Assembly (NCBI GenBank): GCA_963682055.1 | Contig: OY821745.1 | Span: 27,711,342-27,775,341, forward strand | Source: Primula veris | Lineage: Eukaryota; Streptophyta; Magnoliopsida; Ericales; Primulaceae | Reading direction: 5' to 3' | Length of the DNA stretch: 64,000 nucleotides | Part shown: in pieces, positions 11,436 to 22,190 of the stretch | Position numbering within the stretch: position 1 is the stretch's first letter | Layout: every line of letters begins with the position of its first letter | Notes under the pieces: generated by a model | Seen by the model: the letters and a program-made list of their open reading frames with translations, nothing else | What the model was told of the DNA's origin: nothing | The model's database searches: none | Position numbers and translations under genes: made by a program

Positions 11436-13059
11436 TGTTGGAAAAACATGTGAAAACATGGGTGTTTCCGAATGGTCACTGGACCAACTTCGAGTCATTA
11501 TTTCGTGTAACAGCGCTGAGTTGTTTATACCGTACTCAACGTGGTTGAGTAGCCCGTGTGACGAGCTTCGTAACGGTATATCACATGACCTATTCGGAGA
11601 ATGGGTGTGAATACAAAGTGGCTTCAAAGTTGGTACCTCGGAAGCTCAAATCTGGAAAAAAATCTGAAAAAACAAAATGGTTAATGAGAAAACCATTTAG
11701 AATAATCCCATATTGGAAGATTAAGAGTTAATCTTACAATATATATACCATACCAACCCATGTAGTTATTAAACTAACATGTCCACATACACCTAAGAGT
11801 ATTAGTGTGTACCACACACGCGCGCTCGCTCGTGTCTCGTGTCTCGGGTCTCGGGTCTCGGGCTCGGGCACGGGCACGGGCGTGGGCGTGGGCGTGGGCG
11901 TGGGCGTGGGCTTGGGCTTGGGCTTGGGCTTGGGATTTGGGATTTGGGATTTGGGATTTGGGATTTGGGATTTGGGGAATGTCTCGGGTCTCGGGTCTCG
12001 GGTCTTGGGTCTTGGGTCTTGGGTCCAAACCCGAATAGGGAGTTTTGTATAAAATACAAAAGGAGTCCCTAGAGTTTCCAGCAAGAGAAACGTCAGCAAT
12101 GAATGAGATTAAATGTTGCGGTTTCAGAATTAAATTGAGCGGATTCTGTGGGTGTAACTCCCGGAATTAATGACCACAATTATGGCTGCGGTTTCTATAG
12201 AGCCTATAAAAGGCAGCCCTCCCCCTCTCATTTGAACACACCAGAACACACAACACAGCATAAGCATCATATAGAGAGAGAGAACCGCACCACCAACAGC
12301 TCGACCTGTGGTTCGGTGCCGGTTTCCATACAAGCCACTCTGAGATAGAAGTTGTACCTTGGGAACAAAGTCCCGAAACCAGAAACCTTTAAAGGTGGTT
12401 CGGGAAATATTGTTTAAGGGAAACTGCTCAGCAGTTGCCTCTTCTTTTAATTTCTGTTATTTAATTTTCAGTCCTTTATTATTCTGTCCATTTAATTTCA
12501 GTACTGTTTCCTTTTTGTATTTACTTTCCAGTACCTTTAGTTTCTGTAATTTACATTTCAGTCTTTCCTATTCTGTAATTTACTTTCCTGTAATTTAATT
12601 TCCAGTATTTACATAACAGTCCGGGCAGTTTATTTAATAACAGTCCGGGCAGTTTTTTATTTGGTTAAAACCAGTCCGACAGTTTGTTAAAACCAGTCCG
12701 GCAGTTTCTTTTATTACAAAACAGTCCGGCAGTTTCTTAAAACCAGTCCGGCAGTTTCTTTTATTCAAAACCAGTCCGGCAGTTTGTTTAAAACCAGTCC
12801 GGCAGTTTGTTAAAACCAGTCCGGCAGTTTCTGTAAAACCAGTCCGGCAGTTTCTTTGTTAAACCAGTCCGGCAGTTTCTTTATAACAGTCCGGCAGTTT
12901 CTTTATTACAGTCCAGCAGTTTTATTTATTTGTTGAGTCAGGAATTGTAATTTATATTCCAATTGTGAGAAATAAAATTGTTTATTTCCATTGCGTTCCT
13001 GTCTTCTTTATTTTATTGTCCTTTCATTTATTGTATTCGAAATAATACCAAAACCAACA
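11436..13059 (+). repeat. 3' LTR of element 2 (copy A)
   Basis: 1,624 bp, the same ends as the 5' LTR. It is longer because the G-rich array at about 11,830-12,030 is expanded. The TATA box is at 12,205-12,211 and the CAGTCCGG array at 12,617-12,922. Followed by the ATTTA target duplicate. Confidence 0.93.
11830..12030 (+). repeat. G-rich hexamer/heptamer array in 3' LTR (copy A)
   Basis: Ordered blocks: GGGTCTC units, then GTGGGC x5, TTGGGC x3, TTGGGAT x6, then more GGGTCTC/GGGTCTT heptamers. Every 6-7 bases bring a GGG, so the strand could form G-quadruplexes. It lies 175-375 bp upstream of the LTR TATA box. Long frames through it are artefacts of repeat periodicity. Confidence 0.9.
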
Positions 13060-13064
13060 ATTTA

Positions 13065-16000
13065 AGTATTAATCGCTTATATATAATGTATTATAATATG
13101 TTTGCTTGGAGCAAGAATGGAGAGAGAGTGGATGTATACGCGTATTTCAGTTAGAAAAATAGTTAATATTTTATTTCGTTATAGTTGCAAAAGTGGTCCT
13201 CCATAGTTTGAGTTCAAACAGTAATGACCCTTTAAGGTTTGGAAAGATAAGAGAGTTGTTTTTTGTTAAGAACGTAAAATCGATATGAAATGATAATGAT
13301 CATATGTTCATAGGGGTGATAATGAAACGAACCGTTTGTGAAAAATTCTGTGTTCAACCGGCTCGCATAGTGCTTCTTTTCGTTTCAGTTAATTCATATC
13401 GCCCTTATCATATCACGAGACCACGATTCTCAAGTTGGAAAAAGAAAAAGAAAAAACGTACTCCACAATCCACATACATAATTACTGTTTGGTAAAGTAA
13501 AAATGTGGAAAAAATATAGCATAGATAAGAAAAATATAATTGCATAATTTATTAAGTCCTGGTTGAGTCGTGTCCTATTATTTTAAATTTTATCTTTGAT
13601 ATGTTAGTGCACTTGCCATGTCAGGCGGCCATACCAATATTTTTGCATCATAGGTTGCAGGCAATTACATGGAATATATTATTCTTCAACTTTTCGTGTT
13701 TCTAATATATAGATAGAAAATTCAAAGAAAATGAGAATATACATGTCCGAACCCTTGGTCAATCACAACTTTGTTGTTTAGTAATTCAGACCAATTTACA
13801 CTTAAACATACTTTCAATTGGTTGACTTAGGGAATTACACCATATTTATACATTGTTGGCCACCAAAGATTAGCTAATATAACTTGACCATTTCACAGAA
13901 TTTGGTCTTTTTATACCTTTGAATAATTAATTAACCTGTAAACGTCTGAACCATTCCATTATTTCGTCATCTCATCCTACGTCACTATGTATCCTCATGC
14001 TACCATATTAGTTTCAAGAAAGCTGAAATATACATTGACTTGCTTTGAAGATGTAGTTATATAGAATGATTTTCAGTTATAATTCAGAATACCAACTAAA
14101 CAGTCTAAACTATGTTAGAAATAACAAGTATATAAACAGACATGTGAGTAGACTATGTTTGATAACGATGTTCGACATAAGCCTAGTGTTTCAAGGTTAC
14201 CATGATAAAACTTGAAACTTATAAGTTATAACAAGTGACTGCCTCACAGTACTTTCCAATCTTATGAATACTTTTCGTACTGCTATGAATAAGTCTTCTA
14301 TATATAAATGATTTTACTATTCTTCACTGCTTATATTATAGTTTTTTTTTTATCTCATTGAGATGACTACAAAAACAACAACTATCAACTATACTTAGAT
14401 GACTACATAATTAATGTGTACTTAGACTTAATTAATAACCCCAATAAAGAAGTAGTTTAGACAAAAACCACATGAGTGGTAATATCATAATTTAACAAGT
14501 GGTTATTCGAAAATAATAAGGCAAAGCGTGAAGAAATAAAGTTTTGATGTCTGGCTTAAGGTCCCCCTCGCTTGTACGCCACATGAACTCTCGTAAGAGG
14601 CATCCTTTCTGAACTATGGTGGTAGACTTGATGGATGTCACTTATCTGTCTGTTTTTTGAGAATGGAAAACAATTGGTATCAGATCCTTAGTGTAAACTA
14701 TGACAGCAGACTTCCTGCCAGTTAATGAGGTACTTTGATGCGAAAAATGACCTTAGGTTACTCGATCGATCAAGATTTTTCAGACTTACACAAAGGTCCT
14801 ATCTCCCCAGCAGTTTGAAATTTGAAGTTCAAACACCTTTCTTCAGAAAAATAATAATGAAACATAGTCTTAGTTTAGGTTGTTAATTACAAGGTTCCCA
14901 ACTACATATCAGGATCGGAATCTTGAAGCAAGCAGAGCAGATGGTAAGCCCAACTGTCTTAGTTTTAGGGACATGAATACGGATCTTACTGAAAATTTCT
15001 TCAAGCAACACGAAAGCAATCGCAACCTCCCAAAACTAACAACAGCCATCAAGATGTTGAGGACAAGGAGGAAATTAAGAGTAAGCTGAAAGTGGTTGTA
15101 GCACCATATATATTAGCTAGTTCCCTCCTTATCCTCTATAATGTCTTAACTACACTTTTTCACCTCCTCAAGATCCAAATCTAGGCAGCCAGATTCTGGT
15201 AACCATGGTCAGGAGATGTCATCTATAACAGTACTCATTCCTTTGCATAGAATACTAGATCACTCTTAGAATGCATCATTCGGCATTACCTAGTAAAACC
15301 AGATAGAAAGAATTGACTTTAAAGTTTAAACATATGCTTAGGTTGGTGACACATCCCCACCTTTAGTTTTGCATCAAATCTCATGCCTCCTTAAGTCCTA
15401 TCATTGATCTATAAATAACCAGAAAATATTTTATGTATATACTTGTTTGGTTATCTCGATATTGTTATCTTTGTGCATTTAATGGAATCTTTTGTTATAA
15501 AGCTATAATGTATAATATGTATACTTTTCATGCCTAATTCAAGTATATGTATTTTGTAATTTGATTAGTTTTCTCAGTTTGATCTTTGTTTTGCAAAAAA
15601 CGCAGCAGTTGGTATCTGGCAGTCCTTTGCCTTACACATGACTGTCGTAGCTTATTGTTGTAAGGCCTCGAGAGAGGGATTTTTGCTACTAACCAATAGA
15701 ATTAATAGGTATCGCCCCTATTCGGCGTCAAAGCAGTAGTTTTATACATTATAACGATGTCACAGCAGTTTAGAGTTTGATTGACGGATTTACACATATT
15801 ACCAGGATATAGTTTCGGAATATCACCTATACACTTTTATAGAATTGGAAAAAACTGATACAAAATTCTTACATCTAAAAGAATTGCGACAACTTGTAAA
15901 CATATATAAATAACAATGAAGAAAGTAAACTTTAATGAATTGCAATGCACAATGTATTCTAACATAAATTATCAATTGTATATACGTTCAAATATGGATA

Positions 16001-16118
16001 ACGAATAATTAGAACTTAGGTAATCTGAATAAATTATACGTTCAAACGGCGATGAAACAGGCCGTGGAAGGTGTTACACAATTGCTTAATTAAAGCATGG
16101 AATGTATCAATATACTCC
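13065..16118. other. Intergenic DNA downstream of BAP gene A
   Basis: No credible gene. From about 13,850 it is the A copy of an older block that recurs diverged at 48,793 onward, upstream of the same gene. The part about 13,330-13,840 resembles 23,216-23,660. A 69-codon frame at 14,880-15,089 is not kept open in the diverged copy near 49,690-49,870. Confidence 0.75.
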
Positions 16119-16571
16119 TCAATATGCCGATGAGATGGCGATTTCATTGGATGTTCCCATCCACGGCCTCGAGTAATTGGTAGCACCACCACCAGGGGGC
16201 ACCACCGCTCTTACAGAAATATTTATAATCCCGTTAGCCTCTCCCCTAGAATCCCTTAGACGATAACTCAAGAAGTGAAGATAATCTTCCGGAAGATACC
16301 CTCCAACAAAGTCACTCTTCGGAATAGTCGACGTTCCAATAACTTTGTCATTACAACAACGAACCTCTACTATCAACGACCTTACAGGCTTGTCCACCGA
16401 AAGCCTCTGGTTCCATTCTGGGTAAGAACCACCTAATGGGTCAGGTTTTGTAGCGACACAAGTGCGAGTTGAATCAGTACGCACTGTGACGAAAGGGGTC
16501 TTCTTGGTTGGGACATGGCGACGGTTAATGGTTAGGGATTCGGCCGAGATTATGGTAACTTCTAAAGCCAT
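16119..16571 (-). CDS. C2-domain protein, BON1-associated-protein-like (BAP A)
   Basis: A 150-codon single-exon gene. One C2 domain fills most of the protein, from LEVTIISAESL at residue 2 to about residue 125. It includes the GGSYPEWNQ segment, an IP.SDFVGGY.PE loop and the LHFLSYRLRD block typical of plant BAP1/BAP2-type small C2 proteins. These bind membranes in a calcium-dependent way and, in Arabidopsis, act with BONZAI copines to restrain defence and cell death; that role is knowledge of the family. The tail from about residue 126 is Gly/Ser-rich and shorter than in BAP1. The start is the Met of MALEV, the same as in the diverged paralogue at 50,714-51,166. An open frame extends 67 codons further upstream but crosses the TATA box, so I reject it as coding. 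Confidence 0.85.
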   Translation of the reverse strand: MALEVTIISAESLTINRRHVPTKKTPFVTVRTDSTRTCVATKPDPLGGSYPEWNQRLSVDKPVRSLIVEVRCCNDKVIGTSTIPKSDFVGGYLPEDYLHFLSYRLRDSRGEANGIINISVRAVVPPGGGATNYSRPWMGTSNEIAISSAY

Positions 16572-16730
16572 TATAATTGGTATATACGTTGTGTTTAGAA
16601 AAAAATAGAAAAAAATGGTATGTGCTGTGTTTAGGGTTTTGAATTTAGAGAATAATAATTTTAGGGTTGATACAAGGAAGGAATTATGAATAGATAGGAT
16701 TATGGGAACAATATAGGGTTTGTATGTATG

Positions 16731-16738
16731 TATATATA
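16731..16738 (-). promoter_or_regulatory. Probable TATA box of BAP A
   Basis: TATATATA on the minus strand about 160 bp upstream of the ATG, kept in the B copy (about 46,535) and the C copy (51,302-51,311). This predicts a 5' UTR of about 130 bases. Confidence 0.55.
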
Positions 16739-17895
16739 GGCTATAAAGGTTTGGTTGGAAGGAAAGAGACAAGAAAGAAAAGAGAAGGTAGTTTATAGGT
16801 TTCTAGTCACCGAGTTTTATGTATTACTACGCGTATTTCAGATGGTATGAGATTTTAATTACAAAATGACCTTCATAGTTTCTGCTGTTTTTCAGTATTC
16901 TTGGAATAATTTCCTAGTCAGTAAACAAGTCCATGGTTTCAACTACCAACGAATTAAACCTTGAAAATAGATAGGGAAGCCCAAGGTTTTACGGGGTAAT
17001 ATCACTTTATTGTCCTGAGTTTTGAGTCATATTTATTTCAGTGACCTGACTTTTAAAAATGTTGAAATGGTGATATAGGTTTCACATATATTTTGATTTA
17101 GTGACCTTCTTAACTTCACAAGTTTTAAACAATTGCACTACAACCCACTTTGTTTAAAAATTAATAAAATAGACACCGATTTGTTAAAAATAACAAAATT
17201 AACTCTTTAATTTTACAATTTTTATAAAACACACGTTTTCCAATGAGTAATTTTTTTTTATATAATAAATACAATTTTAGACATAATTTTTTCTTTTCAG
17301 AAATTTTTTAATTTGTAAAAAATTGTTTTAATCAGTAAAAATTACACTATTTCCGTAAATAATTTTTGGTAATTAAAAAACAGTGTACGGATTCATATTA
17401 AAAATTGTCTGGTAAATTACAGAAAATTATTAAAGAAAATTACACGGAGTTATCGCACATAAAATTTTATATTTCCATGACTTCAACATGCAGTTATATT
17501 GTTTTTTTTCGTAACAAAAAGGTTCACAAAAAGACAAATTGACATTTTTACCGGACTATCAAATAATCAAGATACGCGTAGTGTAATTTTCTTTAATATT
17601 AATCAGTAAAATTTTCTTTAATTATCAAAAATTATTTACGGATATAGTGTAATTTTTACTAATTAAAACAATTTTTTTTACAGATTAAAACATTTCTGAA
17701 AGTAACAAAAATTATGTCTAAAATTGTATATATTATAAAGAAAAGTTTGCTTATTATAAATCCATTTGGCCAATCCAGTTTATTCATACTTGCGAAATTA
17801 GTTCCCTTCTTCCGGAAATTTGCTAAAAAAATCCGCCACTCTATTTTATTCCCTATAAACATTTTTCAAAGAAATTACCATTGAATCCATTAAGA
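16739..17895. other. AT-rich intergenic DNA upstream of BAP A
   Basis: No gene. It is very AT-rich from about 17,150, with short internal inverted repeats around TAGTGTAATTTT-like motifs (about 17,330-17,670), which may be a decayed MITE. Same in copy B. Confidence 0.6.
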
Positions 17896-18540
17896 TCTCA
17901 ATGTCTTCCCAGTCATTCAAAAACAAATAGTTAATTTTATCTTTTTTACTCCACAATTAACTAAAATAGTGGAATCAGTCCCCACTTCAATATTTTCTAT
18001 GCTTAATTGGGCACAAATCTGCAATCCAAACAGAATCGCGTTAACTTCAGAACTAATGACCGAACAATCATTAATATTAAAAGCATAGCATAGCATTATA
18101 TCACCATTTGCATTCCTAATCACCCCTCCACATCCAGCCATTTCACAACTTTAAAACAAGTTTTTTTTGGCGCCTTAATTGTCAAATGCATAGTTTCTAA
18201 AGAAATTCTTTGAAACTCATTCATTTTTTTTTTTAGTCTTGACTCTTTTATTAACATACATGAGCCATTTTAATACCGTTCCAATTATCTTATATCTGCA
18301 GACATGTCTTCATTATCATGCTTATATGCTAAGCTTATTTAACCATAACTCCCAAATAATAAAGAAAGGAACTAGGCCAGTCACAATACTATATTGATCA
18401 TTTCTTCCACTCTTTTCCATCCATTTATTCAGAATTTCCTTCCACCTCATATATTCCAAATACTAAATTCCAAAAACATCACAAAACTTCCCTACTGTTT
18501 AACACAAATTTTCACCAAGCGCTGAAGACAGGAAAACTAA
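17896..18540 (-). pseudogene. LINE 3' fragment: RNase H and end of zf-RVT (copy A)
   Basis: On the minus strand, 17,917-18,141 encodes AGCGGVIRNANGDIMLCYAF, then an SSEVNAILFGLQ helix and VGTDSTILVN. This is the RNase H domain found at the 3' end of plant LINE-type reverse transcriptases. The first catalytic aspartate segment is missing because of a deletion just before Gly-Gly-Val-Ile, while the Glu and second Asp remain. Upstream, W-K-E-I-L-type zf-RVT remnants run to the duplication junction. Defective. Confidence 0.75.
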
Positions 18541-18545
18541 ATGCG
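18480..18545. other. Duplication junction A/B
   Basis: Up to about 18,488 the sequence equals 48,291. Beyond that, copy A and the B flank are only loosely similar for some 50 bases. Both still read on the minus strand as the same part of a LINE zf-RVT region: a gly-glu start, then a lys-x-x-asp-val-phe-gly pattern. Copy A carries a stop there. The breakpoint therefore sits between two diverged LINE pieces, which fits unequal homologous recombination. This is inferred from a short alignment done by eye. Confidence 0.5.
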
Positions 18546-18665
18546 AAGTAAATTAAATTTTATTTATCAATTAATTTGTGGGTACATTCTCTGATAATTT
18601 CTAAAAGAAAATATAGAAATGAAAGTAATTTGATTATCCTTTTCGAACAATTTGTAATAGCTCGA
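18546..18665. other. Short unassigned stretch before the AATGC solo LTR
   Basis: AT-rich; nothing recognised. Confidence 0.5.
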
Positions 18666-18670
18666 AATGC

Positions 18671-19752
18671 TGTTGTAGACTCTTTAATGAATTTTGTTGA
18701 ATTTGCTGAACTTGAGTAGAATTCTTCAGATTTGATGAAGAACTTTGTAATTTTGTTGATTTCGTTGATGATCTTTACGCTCTTCAGATTTGGTGAAGAA
18801 CTTGAAAATTTTGATATAGAGAAACGTGTTTTTGCCTTTGTGTAGTCGTCCTGAAGATCGAATGCCGATCTGTTGTAGATTTCTTGGGTGGAGTTCTTCA
18901 GATTTGTTGAAGAATTTTGAAAACTTAGATTTGCAGAAACGTCTTGCTTATTGCTTGTAGTCGTTCCTGAAGACCGAATGTCGATTTGTTGCAGAACTTC
19001 TTTAAATTTGGTGAAGAACTTTGAAGACTTTGATTGGCAGAAACGTCTTGCTTATTGCTTGTAGTCGTTCCTGAAGATCGAATGTAGATTTGTTGTAGAA
19101 GTTTTTCAGATTTGGGGAAGAAATTGAAGATTTTGATCCGTAGAAACGCCTTACTTGCAGCTGTTAGACGTTCTTAAATATCGAATGCCAAGTTTATTGC
19201 AGATTTGTTACAGACTTTGAAGGCGTTCGTTGTGGCCGGAGTGTGCAGAGCTTCCCCGAGGAGTTGATCTCCCGACGTTTGTGGAGTAGCAGAGCTGATT
19301 TCCTGTCGGTCGTGGAGGAGATTCTCTCTCTAGTCTTCAAGACTTTTTATTTTATTTTTGAATTATGGCACCCCCACCCCTCTATTTATAGCTTTTGAGG
19401 TGGTCTTTTAATTGCAAGGGCACCTCTCTAAGTTTCGGTCCATTATCATATAAGACCAACACTTGTCATTTGATTTAAATTTAGTATTTGTGGTTTGAAA
19501 ATATTTTAATGAGTTCTATAATTTTAATAAACTCTTCGTTTGCTCCATACTAAATGAATTTTAACAAAATAAATACTTTTATTTTATTTTAATTTACTAT
19601 ATTAATTTTATGTGATAATAAATTATAATTTCTTTTCTTTTAAATTACTAATAACTTCTTTTCTATTTAAATTTATAGATTAGTAATCAATTTAATTTTG
19701 TTTAAAAGACACGTGGCGTATTTTTAATGACTGTAAATTTTATGTGTCAACA
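18671..19752 (-). mobile_element. Solo LTR with AATGC target duplication
   Basis: It starts TGTTGTAGAC and ends TGTGTCAACA, with inverted TGTTG/CAACA ends. Exact 5-bp duplicates AATGC lie at 18,666-18,670 and 19,753-19,757. A strong TATA box (CTATAAATAGAGG) lies on the minus strand near 19,379-19,392, so the LTR points left. No internal coding region adjoins either side, so it is a solo LTR of about 1,082 bp. Confidence 0.85.
18705..19200. repeat. Minisatellite inside the solo LTR (about 4 units)
   Basis: Imperfect units of about 110-125 bp share CAGATTTGNTGAAGAACTTT, GCAGAAACGTCTTGCTTATT and CGTTCCTGAAGATCGAATGT. They sit downstream of the minus-strand TATA box, in the transcribed part of the LTR. 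Confidence 0.8.
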
Positions 19753-19757
19753 AATGC

Positions 19758-22190
19758 CCCATTCGATACTTATTTGCTTGAATTTTTTCGAGAAGAACGA
19801 GTGTCGAATTTTTTTTCCGATTTTTTTGGGTCAAAGATTGGACTACATTTCCAATTTTTGTAGCTCCGTTGTAATTTGCAAATTTTGTAGTTTCGTTTCG
19901 AGTATCAGATTTTCGAATGTTGCTGTAATGGATTGGACTTCATTATCTTTGTGGATTCGTTCCAATTTTCGTAGATAAGTTTTGACTTCTTGAGACTCTT
20001 GACCAAATATATATCGATGTGTAAAGATAGGAGAAAATTAATCATTCCTCGAATACATGTGGATAAAGAAAAGATTTTATTTCTTCAATAACTTCGCGTG
20101 ATTATTATGCATGTCTGGACTCTCGTACTTTTCGAAAGAGTGCCTCAAATTTTGTTTGGACTATTTTTGTTTGGAATTTCCTTGAACCTTGTTGTAAATG
20201 ATTGGACCACATCTCTAATTCTGTACCTTTGTATCCAATTTTTGTGTGATAAATATTTTTTTTTACCTCATTCGATTTATTCGACGAGATAGCATAGAAT
20301 CAGTTAACATGGACAAATATTGCCTTGGTATGATCCATTATATTTTCCCAAGATAAAACAGAATCTTCATAAGTGTTAAAGTCACGTCTCAATGATGAAT
20401 TGTGTTTGCTTTACAATTCCTTTTGTTTATACCAACCATTGAATTTCTTGGCATTTAGAGTCCTTTATACGACCATGCACACCATAGTATTTAACTTTTA
20501 ATCAAACTCTACAACCTTTGCCCATATATTGAAGACTTCACCATGTAATTTTTCATAACATCTCGTCACAGCATATGAGTCTATTATCTATAGATTTTAT
20601 TTTTTTATTTTACAACTTTAAAGTTGCACCTTAACTTGGCCCACGTTTTTGCCACTGGGGTTTAAACTTGTTTCAAGCTTTACTCAAACCTCTGGTCTTT
20701 TAGGACACGTGTAAGGTTTAATCTTCGACAAATAATTTCCTTGTGTCTGTGGTGTATTTTCAAGTGCTTGTTCGAAAGTCGTTCGAAAGGCGTTGAGGCT
20801 TAATATATATCATGCTATTTCACCTCTTTTTTCCTTTCGTCTTTTGCAGGTGCTTTTGATTTATTAGCTTCAAAAGCTTCTCCATTGCGGAACTGGTCCT
20901 CCTACTCAGGATTTGAACCGGCTCCTAACTTGTTGTTTTGACGGAACTCTTTTCAGTTTCTTGCCCCATGAATCACTTTTCTTTTTCCACTTATGGCTGA
21001 GCTAGGCGGTGAGGTATTTTACTAGACTACATTCAACTCGGCGTCGAATCACAGAGCTCTTTCGAAACAAGGATCAACATGTGACCCCATCTACGTGTTT
21101 GTTGGAAAACAACCTGAATACTTGCTCTTGTCGGTTTTTCACCATGTCGTCAGTAAACTTCTTTGCCAAAAGATCAACGTTCCGGAAGGGAAAGAAAGCG
21201 TGCTGGAGACTTCTGCGAATGAAACCTCAAGATGGAGAATTGCCATTTCAGAGTCTTCGGATTGTGACGAGTAGCCCGGCGTGAGACTTTGAGACAGGCT
21301 AGGCTTTCAGGAATCATTGTCGCTGCCAAACAAGACAACCAGTGACGATCTCGAGTCCTTGTAATTGTTATCGGAGGGGTGATTAACCGATGCGTAGTCC
21401 TATCTTGCCTGATGACCGTCAACATATCACCATTTTATTTGAAATTTTCTTCACCGGCAGAGGTATAATTCTATAAGGGTACACTTTTATTTTAGATATA
21501 TTGCTAGTAAAACTAGGCTTTTGGCAGCTAACATGTTTTCTCAAAAAAAACAAGAATTTGTGCATGCTCCTATTTGTGGCTTGTAAACCACAAGCAATTT
21601 GATCATAACTCATAACCCCACGTTTTTTTTTGTGAGTTTCTTTTCTGTATTTCTTGAGCATTCCAGGTTCACTTTCGTTATAGCTTCTTAAATCAGCCCA
21701 TATATTCATCCACTTTCCGGGTCGAGATTAGAAAGATAAGCACCTCCCTAGTTGATTTTGACGGTTGCATGACATAATAGATGGGCAGACGTTTCGACAT
21801 TAATGAAGTGGCTGCAAATCCATGCCGTGGCTAGTGAGCATGTTGAGGCGAGCCCATGCAGCATAGAATTAGTAGTTCTTGATGAGGTTCCTTTGAAGTC
21901 GAAGATAGAGCAACAGAAGCAAGGCTAGACACGTTAACAAACTTTGGCGACTTTAATTTTTACAGTGAGCGGATCCTTCACTTCTCAATGGCTCCACATC
22001 CTGGTGACAAGCCTGAACGTTTGCTCTTATTTGTTCCCGACAAAGTCTTCAACAATCTTTCTGCTTCTTCCCATATTGGTGCTCGACCAGCAGATGAAGT
22101 CTCATTGCCCCCTGTAACTTCAATGCGACAATCTTTTGGTCTTGATAATAAGAAGAACCCGTATATTTGGAGTTATCACTTTTCAAAGAT
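19758..22190. other. Unassigned region
   Basis: No gene I can support. A loose motif, GATTGGAC(T/C)(A/T)CAT...CCAATTTTTGT, recurs near 19,837, 19,931 and 20,203. A 3' piece, 21,988-22,190, reads MAPHPGDKPERLLLFVPDKV... in frame up to the following LTR. It has normal composition but I do not recognise it. It may be internal sequence of a decayed retroelement. Confidence 0.45.

Larger units (their letters stand above)
7172..13059 (+). mobile_element. Copia element 2, internally deleted, copy A
   Basis: The LTR pair 7,172-8,703 and 11,436-13,059 encloses pol, flanked by an exact 5-bp target duplication ATTTA at 7,167-7,171 and 13,060-13,064. The internal region starts in the middle of integrase directly after the 5' LTR. 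Primer-binding site, gag, protease and the integrase N-terminus are absent, so the element is non-autonomous. RT motifs place it in Copia; a Tork-type lineage is plausible but untested. The two LTRs are close outside the repeat arrays, so the insertion is fairly young. Confidence 0.92.
1..18488. repeat. Segmental duplication, copy A (right part)
   Basis: This stretch matches 29,700-48,291 almost base for base. The offset is 29,699 from the left end, 29,780 after the LTR G-rich array, 29,764 after a CAGTCCGG array deletion in B, and about 29,804 after a 39-bp duplication in B. By eye I noted roughly two dozen substitutions, for example 332/30,031, 2,442/32,141 and 8,752-8,753/38,451-38,452. 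All elements and genes keep order and orientation. The left end of copy A is outside the window. True segmental duplication and retained haplotype sequence in the assembly both remain possible. Confidence 0.95.

Noticed and set aside
11900..12030. GGGATTT/TTGGGAT array as interstitial telomere
   Set aside because: The plant telomere unit is TTTAGGG. The units here are TTGGGAT, TTGGGC and GTGGGC, lie inside an LTR, and change by blocks.
11802..12099. Long frames on both strands through the LTR (also 41,433-41,879)
   Set aside because: They come from 6- and 7-base repeats that avoid stops in several frames at once. The low-complexity peptides differ in each frame and have no gene signals.
14880..15089. 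69-codon frame (also 44,644-44,853)
   Set aside because: It starts with TTG, has no recognisable domain, and is broken in the diverged copy near 49,690-49,870.
16572..16772. 67-codon N-terminal extension of BAP A (80 codons in BAP B)
   Set aside because: It runs through the probable TATA box, differs between copies by a 39-bp duplication, and is absent from BAP C. The MALEV start is shared by all three.
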